Source: JAAYZK01 sp964535025 (GTDB lineage Bacteria; Planctomycetota; Phycisphaerae; SM23-33; FEN-1343). From it: 21,514 nt of DNA. Below the pieces are notes generated by a model. It had not been told where the DNA came from and did not search any database. It saw only the letters and a program-made list of their open reading frames with translations. The first letter of the stretch is position 1; the number at the start of each line of letters is the position of its first letter. The stretch lies in the NCBI GenBank assembly GCA_964535025.1, contig CAZHRW010000288.1, positions 1-21,514 on the forward strand. The letters run 5' to 3'. Below are positions 1 through 6,797 of the stretch, one piece after another. The position numbers and the translations under genes were made by a program.

Positions 1-2
1 GC

Positions 3-1673
3 GGTTCCGGCGGGGGCGCTATCGAGTTGGTGGCCCTGGGGCGCATCGAGACACTGGCTGAGGATGTCCAGTTCCGCGCCGAAGGCGGCGACGGGCAGGC
101 GGGGACGCGCTCTTACCCGACGGGGCTGATTCGTCCCGGTGGACCCGGCCAGCAGGGCCATCAGGCCGACGCGGCAGGTCAGGGAGGCGACGGCGGCAAT
201 GGCGGCGCAGCCGGTGCGGGGTGCGTGGGCGGCAGTGGAGGTACCGGCGGCGGCGGGGCCGGCGGCATGGTGAAGCTTGCCGCCCCGGTGCTGAAGGTGC
301 AGGCGGATATCCTTGCCACGGGGGGCGCCGGCGGCCAACCCGGCAGCGACGGGCACTTGGCCTTGTGCCACGACGCTGGAGGACTGACAGGCACCCCCGG
401 CTGGGGGACTCGGGCCGTGGGACCCAGCGAGACGGCCGGCCTCTGGGTGGCCAACGCATACACCGGGGGCGCGATGACCCCGCGGATACCGGACCTGGTC
501 GGCGGGCCCTACGCTTCGGGGTTGACGAATTTCGACGCGGCGGACCTGTTTATGAACCCGCGGGGAGAGTGCCCCGCCATCAGCCTGCGCACGTGGACGC
601 CGGACGGATACACGTTTCCGGGTTTTGATGTGCTGCTCGTCAGCGGGGCCCGCACCACCGAGGTGAAGGACATGCGGTTGTCCTACGGGCCCATGGATGG
701 GTTCCAGCCGCCGCTGGTCAGTCTGGCCACGGGGCTGGATAGGCAGCCCGTGACCGAACTGCAGTCGGGGCAGGTCTATGCCGTGCTGGTTCCCAGCGCC
801 TGGGATGGGTTTCTGGACATCGAATACACGATCGGCGCAACGGTCTTCACACTGGACCGCTTCCACCCGCCCCTCGACTCGACCTGCGACCTGGCCCTGC
901 AGTACTGGGACATCGACGTGGGCGGTCCGTATGTGCCCTACGTGCACAGCCAGGGCAGCCTCCTGGCGGACAGTCTGGTGGTTCGAAGGCTGGGCCAATT
1001 CCAGATCACCAATGGGGCATACGTTTTCGCGTGGGATACCGGCTTCCTGGACGGCTCCATGGTCGAAGTGACGGGTGCCGGGTCCGAACTGGAGTGTTAC
1101 GATTCCACCTACCTCGACGGGTCCCTCAAGGTGACCGATGGCGCAGCGATATCCCTGGGCCAGGGTCGGCAACTTGTGGTCGGCGCTGACGGAGGGGGAC
1201 TGATTGGGGACGGAGGCGGGGGAACGATCCGGGCCGATGTGTTCATGCACGGATGGCTGCGGTCCTCACTGCGCGTCGAGGGCGACTACGAACAGGCCGC
1301 CAGCGGCATGTTGATGATCTTCGTTCGAGACGGGGCACCCGGCGCTGACTCTTGCGATCTCTTGGACGTTACGGGCGAGGCCCGGCTGAGCGGAACGCTG
1401 ACGCTGAACTTCCTGGATCTCCCGAACCCGCGCCCCGGCGACGTCTATACGTTCCTGACAGCTTCCGAGTTCTCTGGGGCGTTCGATAGCCTCCAGGTCC
1501 TCCACGTGGACGCCGGCATGGTTGCCTACAATATGCGGAGCGGGCAGTTCAGCATCGTCCCGGAGCCCGCCACCATCGCCCTGCTGGCCCTGGCCGCGCT
1601 ATCGCTTCCTCGGGGCCGGCGGTCAAGGCGCTACGCCCCCCAGCGCCAGCCTTCGTCGACCATGGCAAAGTAG
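3..1673 (+). CDS. Glycine-rich secreted PEP-CTERM protein (5' end outside window)
   Basis: The frame is open from the first bases with no upstream stop, so the true start lies to the left; a TTG at 27 is not a convincing start. About 556 residues are visible. The first ~105 are very rich in Gly, Ala and short GGxGG runs. The rest is beta-rich, with a section near 1150-1480 resembling the passenger-like repeats common in planctomycete exported proteins (a segment with GDYEQ, then VTGEARLSGTLTLNFLD, then a GDVYTFL-like segment). A C-terminal sorting signal begins at 1557: VPEP, a hydrophobic Ala/Leu helix, then an Arg-rich cluster. In PEP-CTERM families this tail directs processing by an exosortase and export to the envelope or matrix. 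The last ~14 codons run past the Arg cluster and overlap the convergent gene on the other strand. The function is unknown; a surface or matrix structural role is inferred. Confidence 0.85.
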   Translation, partial: GSGGGAIELVALGRIETLAEDVQFRAEGGDGQAGTRSYPTGLIRPGGPGQQGHQADAAGQGGDGGNGGAAGAGCVGGSGGTGGGGAGGMVKLAAPVLKVQADILATGGAGGQPGSDGHLALCHDAGGLTGTPGWGTRAVGPSETAGLWVANAYTGGAMTPRIPDLVGGPYASGLTNFDAADLFMNPRGECPAISLRTWTPDGYTFPGFDVLLVSGARTTEVKDMRLSYGPMDGFQPPLVSLATGLDRQPVTELQSGQVYAVLVPSAWDGFLDIEYTIGATVFTLDRFHPPLDSTCDLALQYWDIDVGGPYVPYVHSQGSLLADSLVVRRLGQFQITNGAYVFAWDTGFLDGSMVEVTGAGSELECYDSTYLDGSLKVTDGAAISLGQGRQLVVGADGGGLIGDGGGGTIRADVFMHGWLRSSLRVEGDYEQAASGMLMIFVRDGAPGADSCDLLDVTGEARLSGTLTLNFLDLPNPRPGDVYTFLTASEFSGAFDSLQVLHVDAGMVAYNMRSGQFSIVPEPATIALLALAALSLPRGRRSRRYAPQRQPSSTMAK

Positions 1674-2728
1674 TGGTCGAGGGGGATGTAATTGGCGACG
1701 CTGTTGCCGGTGCCCAGGCAGTAGCCCCCGCCGGGCATGCAGATGTCGAGGGTCTCGCGGACCCGCCGGCGGATGGCCGGCTCGTCGGCGCGGCAAAGGA
1801 AGTCGACGTCGATCCCGCCGATCAGGGCGATGCGGCGGCCGTAGGTGTGCTTGAGCTGGCGGACGTCCTCGATGGTGTCCTCGAAGCTGTGCTTGGCGTC
1901 GATCTTCACGTCGTCGATGAGGTCGTCGATGATGTCGTGGAGATTCCCGCAGGAATGCAGCAGGTACGGCCGTCCGGCGGCGTGGCTCATCGCCGCCAGT
2001 TCCTTGTGGCCGCGTAGGACGAACCGGCGGGTGTCGTCGGGGGAGATCATCAGTCCGGTCTTGAAGCCCATGTCGTCGCTGGCCCAGATGAGCTTGACCC
2101 GGTCGAACTGCAGGATGCGTTCGGTGCAGACGCGGTAGATCTCCAGCAGCTTGTCGGCGATGGCCGCCACGAGGTCCCGCTGGTCGAACAGGGCGTAGCA
2201 GAGCGTTTCGTAGCCCATCAGCCAGGTGAGCAACTCCTCGAAATGCCCCAACCCGCCGGAGCCGACGATGCACATGTCGTCGGGGAGGTTCTCCTGGAAC
2301 CACTCCAGGCGGCGGGTCACCCCCGGCGCGGTCGGGTCGGGCCAGGGGTAGGCGGCAAAGTCGTCCCAACTCATGACCGGGCCGGTGTGCTCGTCCTGGT
2401 AATGCCGTCCGCTGCTGCGGGCGAGATCGGCGGTGTCGGCGACGGCAGTCTTGTGCAGGGGCATGACCAGGTCGTCGATGCCTACGCGGACGTAGTCGAA
2501 CCCGCAGAACCGCTGGACGGCGAGGTAGCGCTTGTTCTCGTAAGCCGGGTCGTCCGGGTCCAGGTCGTCGGCGAGGCCGAACCGCTCGGCGATGGCGTCT
2601 CGAATCTCGGCGTCCTGGAACAATTCCATGTGATAGGCGCGCGGGGGCGTGCCCTTCATGAGCAGATTGCTGATCAACCCCTCGTAGTCGAGGTCGTGTT
2701 TCGCCGTCAGGGCGTCGTAGGCACTCAT
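1631..2728 (-). CDS. Uroporphyrinogen decarboxylase-like (URO-D/MtaA superfamily) protein
   Basis: A 365-residue protein of the usual length for the URO-D fold (PF01208-type). Motifs in order: WASDDMGF near residues 215-222, SPDD at 229-232, an HSCGN motif at 258-262 (H258 and C260 match the metal-binding His/Cys of the cobalamin-methyltransferase branch MtaA/CmuA), GGIDVDFL at 304-311, and a GGGYCLGTGNS stretch at 333-343. The Arg-rich N-terminal substrate pocket of true HemE is not evident, so haem synthesis is unlikely. The ATG at 2728 has a good GAGGAG ribosome site 7 nt upstream. No corrinoid protein or reactivase lies next to it, so its methyl donor or substrate cannot be inferred. Planctomycetes carry many such paralogues. 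It diverges from the GH88 gene and overlaps the PEP-CTERM gene tail to tail by 43 bp. The family call is firm; the reaction is unknown. Confidence 0.9.
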   Translation of the reverse strand: MSAYDALTAKHDLDYEGLISNLLMKGTPPRAYHMELFQDAEIRDAIAERFGLADDLDPDDPAYENKRYLAVQRFCGFDYVRVGIDDLVMPLHKTAVADTADLARSSGRHYQDEHTGPVMSWDDFAAYPWPDPTAPGVTRRLEWFQENLPDDMCIVGSGGLGHFEELLTWLMGYETLCYALFDQRDLVAAIADKLLEIYRVCTERILQFDRVKLIWASDDMGFKTGLMISPDDTRRFVLRGHKELAAMSHAAGRPYLLHSCGNLHDIIDDLIDDVKIDAKHSFEDTIEDVRQLKHTYGRRIALIGGIDVDFLCRADEPAIRRRVRETLDICMPGGGYCLGTGNSVANYIPLDHYFAMVDEGWRWGA

Positions 2729-2764
2729 CCATTATCTCCTCAATGACACCGGACCGGGCGTGCC

Positions 2765-2793
2765 AGTGGAGCACATTCCCGCCCGTCCGTCAA
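2765..2793 (-). promoter_or_regulatory. Possible promoter for the URO-D-like gene
   Basis: Read on the minus strand, TTGACG (2793-2788) is followed after 17 bp by TCCACT (2770-2765). The -35 is good but the -10 matches the consensus at only three positions. It would give a leader of about 30 nt ahead of the ATG at 2728. Confidence 0.3.
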
Positions 2794-2841
2794 GGCGGCC
2801 ACAGCGAGGGATTTCACGGTGTCGTCGGCCTCATCCTCCGT

Positions 2842-2847
2842 TATAAT
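2842..2847 (+). promoter_or_regulatory. -10 element (TATAAT) of the GH88 gene
   Basis: A perfect TATAAT stands in an otherwise GC-rich divergent intergenic region, 46 bp before the GH88 start. The -35 at 17 bp upstream is weak. The element lies within TTATAATA, which is nearly symmetric, so it might also serve the minus strand. Confidence 0.45.
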
Positions 2848-2893
2848 AGGTGGTTGTGTAGACATACCCGCCTTCGCTGGAGGAGACGAAACC

Positions 2894-4312
2894 ATGCGAC
2901 CAAGTACGCTGATGGCGACGGCCGTGGCCCTGCTGGTCGCGGCGATGCCGGCGCCGGCCCAACCCGTGGACGTGGAAGCCGCGTTCGCCTTCGCCGCCGG
3001 ACAACTGGCGGCGACGCACAGTGCCCTGCCGTACGGCAGCTACCCCCACTACACGGAGGCCGACGGCTCGTGGGATATCCCGTCGTATCGCGCGTGGACG
3101 TGCGGCTTCTTCCCCATGAGCCTGTGGGCCATGTACGAGCGGACGGGCGACCCCACGTGGCGCACCAGGGCCGAGGCGCGGACCAGCCCCATCGCACCCG
3201 AACGCTACGAGACCGACACGCACGACCTGGGCTTCATGCTTCATGAGAGCTTCGGGTACGGCTACACGCTCACGGGCAACCCCACCTACAAGAGCATCAA
3301 CCTGCAGGCGGCGGCGTCGCTGGCCACCCGCTACAACGCCAACGTCGGGGCGATCAAGAGTTGGGACTTCCAGGAGCCCTTCCCCGTCATCATCGACAAC
3401 ATGATGAACCTCGAACTGCTGTTCTGGTCGGCCGCCAACGGCGGCCCGTCCAGCCACGCCGACATGGCCGTCCAGCACGCGATCACCACGGCCCGCGAGC
3501 ACGTGCGCGACGACGGCAGCAGCTATCACGTGGTCGACTTCGACCCCATCACCGGCCTGCCGGCCGCACGGCCCGGGGAGCCCGACCCCTACCGCACGCA
3601 CCAGGGCCTCCACGACGAGTCCACGTGGTCGCGCGGCCAGGCGTGGGGCATCTACGGCTTCACGATGACCTACCGTTACGCCGACGATCCGCAGTTCCTC
3701 GACACCGCTCGGTTGATGGCCGACTGGTACATCGATCACCTGCCGGCCGACCGCGTCCCCTACTGGGACTTCGACGCGCCGGCCCGCCCGTTGACCCCCC
3801 GCGACAGCTCCGCCGCGGCGATCGCCGCGTCGGCCCTGCTGGAGCTGGCCGGCTACGTCGACGGGGCCGACCGGACCCGTTACATCGACACCGCCGAGGC
3901 CACGCTGGCGTCCCTGGCCGGAGGCGATTACCTCGCCGCCGGGACGTCCAGCCGCGCCCTCCTCCTGCACGGAACCTACAACTACAACGACGACGTCGGC
4001 GTCGACGCGGGCGTGATCTGGGGCGATGCGTACTTCCTCGAGGCCCTGCTGCGCTATGAGACCCTCCTGGCCTCCCTTACCCCCGGCGACGCCGACCGCG
4101 ACGGGGATGTCGACCTCGACGACTTCGCGATCCTCAAGCGGAACTTCGGGACCGGCGGCTGGTGGACCGACGGGGACTTCGACGTCGACGGCGATATCGA
4201 TTTGGACGACTTCGGCTCGCTCAAGCGCAACTTCGGCGCCGCCGCGATCCCCGAACCGGTCAGCCTGGCGCTGCTGGCGGCCGGCGGCCTGGCTCTGCAC
4301 CGCCGCCGCTGA
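2894..4312 (+). CDS. Secreted GH88 unsaturated glucuronyl hydrolase with dockerin repeats and PEP-CTERM tail
   Basis: A 472-residue protein. I chose ATG 2894 because it has GGAGGAG upstream and begins a signal peptide (about 1-22, ending near PAPA-QP); the frame stays open upstream to 2819, but that would bury the signal. The catalytic (alpha/alpha)6 domain spans ~25-392. THDLGF carries D111, and VIIDNMMN carries D168; these correspond to the two key aspartates of Bacillus-type unsaturated glucuronyl hydrolase. WSRGQAWG at 245-252 is another family motif. The enzyme removes 4,5-unsaturated uronic acid from lyase-made oligosaccharides. Two type I dockerin-like calcium loops follow (D399-D410 and D428-D439, each ending in LKRNFG), then IPEP plus a hydrophobic helix and HRRR at 452-472, a PEP-CTERM tail. 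The exact glycan is not predictable. No lyase or cohesin gene is in the window. Confidence 0.93.
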   Translation: MRPSTLMATAVALLVAAMPAPAQPVDVEAAFAFAAGQLAATHSALPYGSYPHYTEADGSWDIPSYRAWTCGFFPMSLWAMYERTGDPTWRTRAEARTSPIAPERYETDTHDLGFMLHESFGYGYTLTGNPTYKSINLQAAASLATRYNANVGAIKSWDFQEPFPVIIDNMMNLELLFWSAANGGPSSHADMAVQHAITTAREHVRDDGSSYHVVDFDPITGLPAARPGEPDPYRTHQGLHDESTWSRGQAWGIYGFTMTYRYADDPQFLDTARLMADWYIDHLPADRVPYWDFDAPARPLTPRDSSAAAIAASALLELAGYVDGADRTRYIDTAEATLASLAGGDYLAAGTSSRALLLHGTYNYNDDVGVDAGVIWGDAYFLEALLRYETLLASLTPGDADRDGDVDLDDFAILKRNFGTGGWWTDGDFDVDGDIDLDDFGSLKRNFGAAAIPEPVSLALLAAGGLALHRRR

Positions 4313-4343
4313 GCCGCCGACCGTCGCCGCCGGGTGTCTTTCT

Positions 4344-4367
4344 GCTGGCGATGTCCGCATCGCTGGC
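4344..4367. other. Inverted repeat downstream of the GH88 gene
   Basis: GCTGGCGATG (4344-4353) and CATCGCTGGC (4358-4367) can pair over 10 positions, two of them G-U wobbles, around a 4-nt loop. No U-tract follows on either strand, so it is not a classic intrinsic terminator. It may protect or attenuate the GH88 transcript, or be incidental. Confidence 0.25.
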
Positions 4368-4382
4368 GGCTCGCGGCCTGCC

Positions 4383-4411
4383 TTGACAGGGCCGCCGACC
4401 CCCGGTAGAGT
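4383..4411 (+). promoter_or_regulatory. Sigma-70-type promoter of argB-argF
   Basis: A perfect TTGACA (4383-4388), a 17-bp spacer and TAGAGT (4406-4411). Transcription should start near 4418, giving a leader of ~20 nt that contains AGGAG (4427-4431). This is the best promoter in the window. No ARG-box-like palindrome is apparent around it. Confidence 0.75.
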
Positions 4412-4438
4412 GATTCGCTTTCCCGCAGGAGAACGGGC

Positions 4439-5317
4439 ATGATGGAAGAAGCCATCGCCAAAGCGCACGTGCTGACCGAGGCGCTGGAGTACATCCAGCG
4501 ATTCCGCAACCGCATCGTCGTCATTAAGTGCGGCGGGTCGATGATGGACAACACCCAGGCCGTCGCCGACATGCTCAGCGACGTGGTGTTCCTGAGCACC
4601 GTCGGCATCCGCCCCGTCATCGTGCACGGCGGCGGCAAGGCGATCAGCGCGGCGATGGAAGAGGCCCAACTGGAGGTCCAGTTCGTTCAGGGCCGCCGCT
4701 ACACCGATCAGCGGTCGCTGGCGATCGTCGAGGACGTCCTCGTGCACACCATCAACGACGCGCTGTGCGAGCGGATCCGCGCGATGGGCGCCGAGGCCAT
4801 GGGCCTGCACAGCCTGTCCAGTTGCGTCCTGTTCGGCGAGAAGCTCTTCCTTTCCGACGGGGAACGCAAGCGGATCGACATCGGCCTGGTCGGCACGATC
4901 ACCCATGTCAACGCCCCGCTGATCGACCTGCTCTGCGCCGCCGACACGATCCCCGTGATCGCCCCGATCGCCATCAGTCCCGCGGGGGCGAAGCTCAACT
5001 GCAACGCCGACACCGCCGCCGGCGAGGTCGCCGCCGCGATCGGCGCGGAGAAATTCGTCGTCGTCTCCGACACGCACGGCATCCGCCTGGACCCGGCTGA
5101 TCCGGCGACGGTCGTCACCGACGCCGACGAGGCGCGGATCCGCGAGTTGATCGACGTCGGCGTCATCGCCGGGGGCATGATGCCCAAGGTCGAGGCCTGT
5201 CTGCGGGCGCTTCACGCCGGCGTGCGGCGCGCCCACATCATCGACGGTAATTACCCCCACGCCCTGCTGCTGGAGATCTTCACCGAACGGGGCGTCGGGA
5301 CACTGATCCACACGTGA
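4439..5317 (+). CDS. argB: Acetylglutamate kinase
   Basis: A 292-residue amino-acid-kinase-fold enzyme that phosphorylates N-acetylglutamate with ATP, the second step of cytoplasmic arginine synthesis. Visible landmarks: VIKCGGS with K30, VHGGGK at 62-67, GRRYTD at 85-90 (a variant of the usual G-L-R-V-T-D), NCNADTAA at 187-194, and GGMMPK with K250. An extra N-terminal helix of ~25 residues precedes the first strand, and the C-terminus reads EIFTERGVGTLI. In known NAGKs these two features mark the hexameric, arginine-inhibited class, so feedback inhibition is likely. AGGAG lies 7 nt before ATG 4439; an adjacent ATG at 4442 is possible. argF follows after 32 bp, forming a two-gene arginine operon. 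Confidence 0.97.
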   Translation: MMEEAIAKAHVLTEALEYIQRFRNRIVVIKCGGSMMDNTQAVADMLSDVVFLSTVGIRPVIVHGGGKAISAAMEEAQLEVQFVQGRRYTDQRSLAIVEDVLVHTINDALCERIRAMGAEAMGLHSLSSCVLFGEKLFLSDGERKRIDIGLVGTITHVNAPLIDLLCAADTIPVIAPIAISPAGAKLNCNADTAAGEVAAAIGAEKFVVVSDTHGIRLDPADPATVVTDADEARIRELIDVGVIAGGMMPKVEACLRALHAGVRRAHIIDGNYPHALLLEIFTERGVGTLIHT

Positions 5318-5349
5318 TTCGCGGCTGCAACCCGCGCAGGAATAGACGC

Positions 5350-6282
5350 ATGAAGGACTTCATCAATATCGCCGATTTCACCGACGCCCAGTTGACCGGC
5401 CTGCTCGAGCGGGCCCTCGCCGACAAAGCCGAATTCCGCGCCGGGCGACTCGTCCGGACGCTGACGAACAAAACGCTCGCGATGATCTTCGAGAAGCCCT
5501 CGCTGCGCACCCGGGTCAGTTTCGAGGCGGCCATGACGCACCTGGGCGGCCACGCGATCTACCTCACGCAGGCCGACATCGGCCTGGGCAGCCGCGAGCC
5601 GGTCGAAGATATCGCCCGCGTCCTGGGACGGATGTGCGACGGGATCATGGCCCGAACGTACAGCCACGACCACGTCGAACAGCTCGCCCGGTTCAGCCCC
5701 GTGCCCGTCATCAACGCGCTGACCGACTACAGCCACCCCTGCCAGGCCATGGCCGACGTGATGACCCTCCGCGAGCACTTCGGCGACCTGGACGGCCGCA
5801 CCATCGCATTCATCGGCGACGGCAACAACGTCGCCCGCAGCCTGGCGACGCTGGCGTGCAAGCTGAAGATGCACTTCACGCTGGCCTGCCCGGAAGACTA
5901 CAGCCTGCCGAGCGATTTCGTCGATCGGCTGCTGGTCACCTGCCGACACGCATCCTTCCGCATGACGCACGACCCCCGCGAGGCCGTCGGCGACGCGGAC
6001 GTAGTGTATACCGATACCTGGACGTCGATGGGCCAGGAGACCGAGAAGGCGGCCCGCCGGCGGGCGTTCGCCGCCTTCCAGGTCAACGATGCCCTGATGG
6101 CCGCCGCGCCCGACCACGCGATCGTCATGCACTGCCTGCCAGCCTACCGGGGCAGCGAGATCACCGCGTCGGTCATGGACGCCCACGCCGAGACCGTCTT
6201 CGCCGAGGCGGAAAACCGCCTCCACTTCCAACGCACCCTGCTGAGCATCCTGATGGGCGAGGGCGGGATTGCGTCGGGGTGA
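5350..6282 (+). CDS. argF: Ornithine carbamoyltransferase
   Basis: A 310-residue protein, the usual length for the family. It joins carbamoyl phosphate and ornithine to make citrulline in arginine synthesis. Motifs: FEKPSLRTRVSFE at 47-59 (carbamoyl-phosphate loop, with Leu where Thr or Met is common), HPCQ at 129-132, DTWTSMGQE at 222-230 and HCLPAYRG at 261-268 (catalytic Cys262). The HCLPA and SMG loops favour ornithine over aspartate or acetylornithine as substrate. I chose ATG 5350, which has AGGAA 7 nt upstream; a GTG at 5314 overlaps the argB stop but would add 12 unconserved residues. It is cotranscribed with argB, so both rise and fall together. Confidence 0.96.
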   Translation: MKDFINIADFTDAQLTGLLERALADKAEFRAGRLVRTLTNKTLAMIFEKPSLRTRVSFEAAMTHLGGHAIYLTQADIGLGSREPVEDIARVLGRMCDGIMARTYSHDHVEQLARFSPVPVINALTDYSHPCQAMADVMTLREHFGDLDGRTIAFIGDGNNVARSLATLACKLKMHFTLACPEDYSLPSDFVDRLLVTCRHASFRMTHDPREAVGDADVVYTDTWTSMGQETEKAARRRAFAAFQVNDALMAAAPDHAIVMHCLPAYRGSEITASVMDAHAETVFAEAENRLHFQRTLLSILMGEGGIASG

Positions 6283-6298
6283 TCTGAATCAATGAATG

Positions 6299-6333
6299 AA
6301 AAAGCCGCACGTGACCGGATGATCACGTGCGGC
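6299..6333 (-). terminator. Rho-independent terminator of the ferredoxin gene
   Basis: A perfect 11-bp stem, GCCGCACGTGA (6304-6314) with TCACGTGCGGC (6323-6333), encloses an 8-nt loop. On the minus strand it is followed directly by TTTTT (6303-6299), so it terminates the leftward ferredoxin transcript. Rightward argF transcripts also cross the stem but meet no U-tract. Confidence 0.85.
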
Positions 6334-6355
6334 CTGACGGTTGTGCGCTTGCGGG

Positions 6356-6526
6356 TCAGGCTTCGACAATCGCCTCGGACGGGCAGGCGTCGACGCACGA
6401 ACCGCAGTCGATGCATACGTCAGGGTCAATCTTGTACTTCGGATCGCCTTCTTTGATCGCTTCGACCGGGCAGGCATCCACGCAAGCACCGCAAGCCACG
6501 CAAGCATCCGTAATCTTGTAAGCCAT
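6356..6526 (-). CDS. 2[4Fe-4S] ferredoxin
   Basis: A 56-residue bacterial-type ferredoxin, a small cytoplasmic electron carrier. It has two CxxCxxCxxxCP motifs: C9, C12, C15, C19 and C38, C41, C44, C48, each followed by a short acidic loop and EAI. This is the classic clostridial-type pattern for two low-potential [4Fe-4S] clusters. I chose ATG 6526, which has GAGGAG about 6 nt upstream; the frame is open further upstream but that stretch has no ferredoxin character. It is monocistronic, with its own promoter and terminator, between argF and priA. Its redox partner cannot be told from the neighbours. Confidence 0.95.
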   Translation of the reverse strand: MAYKITDACVACGACVDACPVEAIKEGDPKYKIDPDVCIDCGSCVDACPSEAIVEA

Positions 6527-6581
6527 TGTCCACTCCTCGTCTGTCGACAGTCTGGCGGCCCCCACGGACCACCCTGTCGGC

Positions 6582-6611
6582 AGTTTAGCCAAACCGGCCG
6601 AACCGATGCAA
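6582..6611 (-). promoter_or_regulatory. Ferredoxin promoter
   Basis: On the minus strand, TTGCAT (6611-6606), an 18-bp spacer and TAAACT (6587-6582). The start would be near 6575, leaving a leader of ~50 nt that contains a 10-bp perfect palindrome, CTGTCGACAG (6541-6550), whose role, if any, is unknown. Confidence 0.55.
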
Positions 6612-6657
6612 GCGGGGTTTTTCCAGGCGATTGAAAAAGTCGGGGCGAGGGGGGCGA

Positions 6658-6684
6658 AATGGACTGAATGGACACAATGGACGG
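6658..6684. repeat. Three 9-bp tandem copies of AATGGACNN
   Basis: AATGGAC occurs at 6658, 6667 and 6676, each followed by two variable bases (TG, AC, GG). The exact 9-bp period sits in the non-coding stretch between the ferredoxin and priA promoters. Confidence 0.6.
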
Positions 6685-6761
6685 CTGACGCCGCCGGCGT
6701 GCATGCCGTGCCAATGGACAGGCGGAGCCCCACCGCCCCGTCCCGCCCGGTTCGGCTCCTG

Positions 6762-6790
6762 TTGGATTTTCCGGCCCGCCCGGCTAGGAT
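6762..6790 (+). promoter_or_regulatory. priA promoter, placed for a leaderless mRNA
   Basis: TTGGAT (6762-6767), a 17-bp spacer and TAGGAT (6785-6790). A start 7-8 nt past the -10 falls on or right beside the priA ATG at 6798. The only Shine-Dalgarno-like sequence (GGAGG, 6791-6795) is too close to that ATG to act normally. Confidence 0.6.
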
Positions 6791-6797
6791 GGAGGCC

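Noticed and set aside
120..330. Gly-rich repeats near the left edge considered as a CRISPR array or DNA tandem repeat
   Set aside because: There is no constant repeat and spacer pattern. The repetition is at the protein level (GG and GGxGG codons) inside a clear coding frame.
2819..2893. Upstream extension of the GH88 gene to 2819
   Set aside because: It would place 25 non-signal residues before a good signal peptide and cover the TATAAT element. ATG 2894 has the better ribosome site.
4344..4367. Hairpin after the GH88 gene as a rho-independent terminator
   Set aside because: The stem has two wobble pairs and no U-tract follows on either strand. It is kept only as an inverted repeat of uncertain role.
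2831..5311. An 826-codon open frame on the minus strand opposite the GH88 gene and argB
   Set aside because: It is the complement of two well-supported genes in GC-rich DNA, where stops are rare on the opposite strand. Its translation is low-complexity Asp/Val/Gly-rich with no domain, and it crosses two unrelated genes and an intergenic region.
5314..5349. GTG at 5314 as the argF start, overlapping the argB stop
   Set aside because: It would add 12 residues not expected in the family. ATG 5350 has AGGAA at correct spacing.
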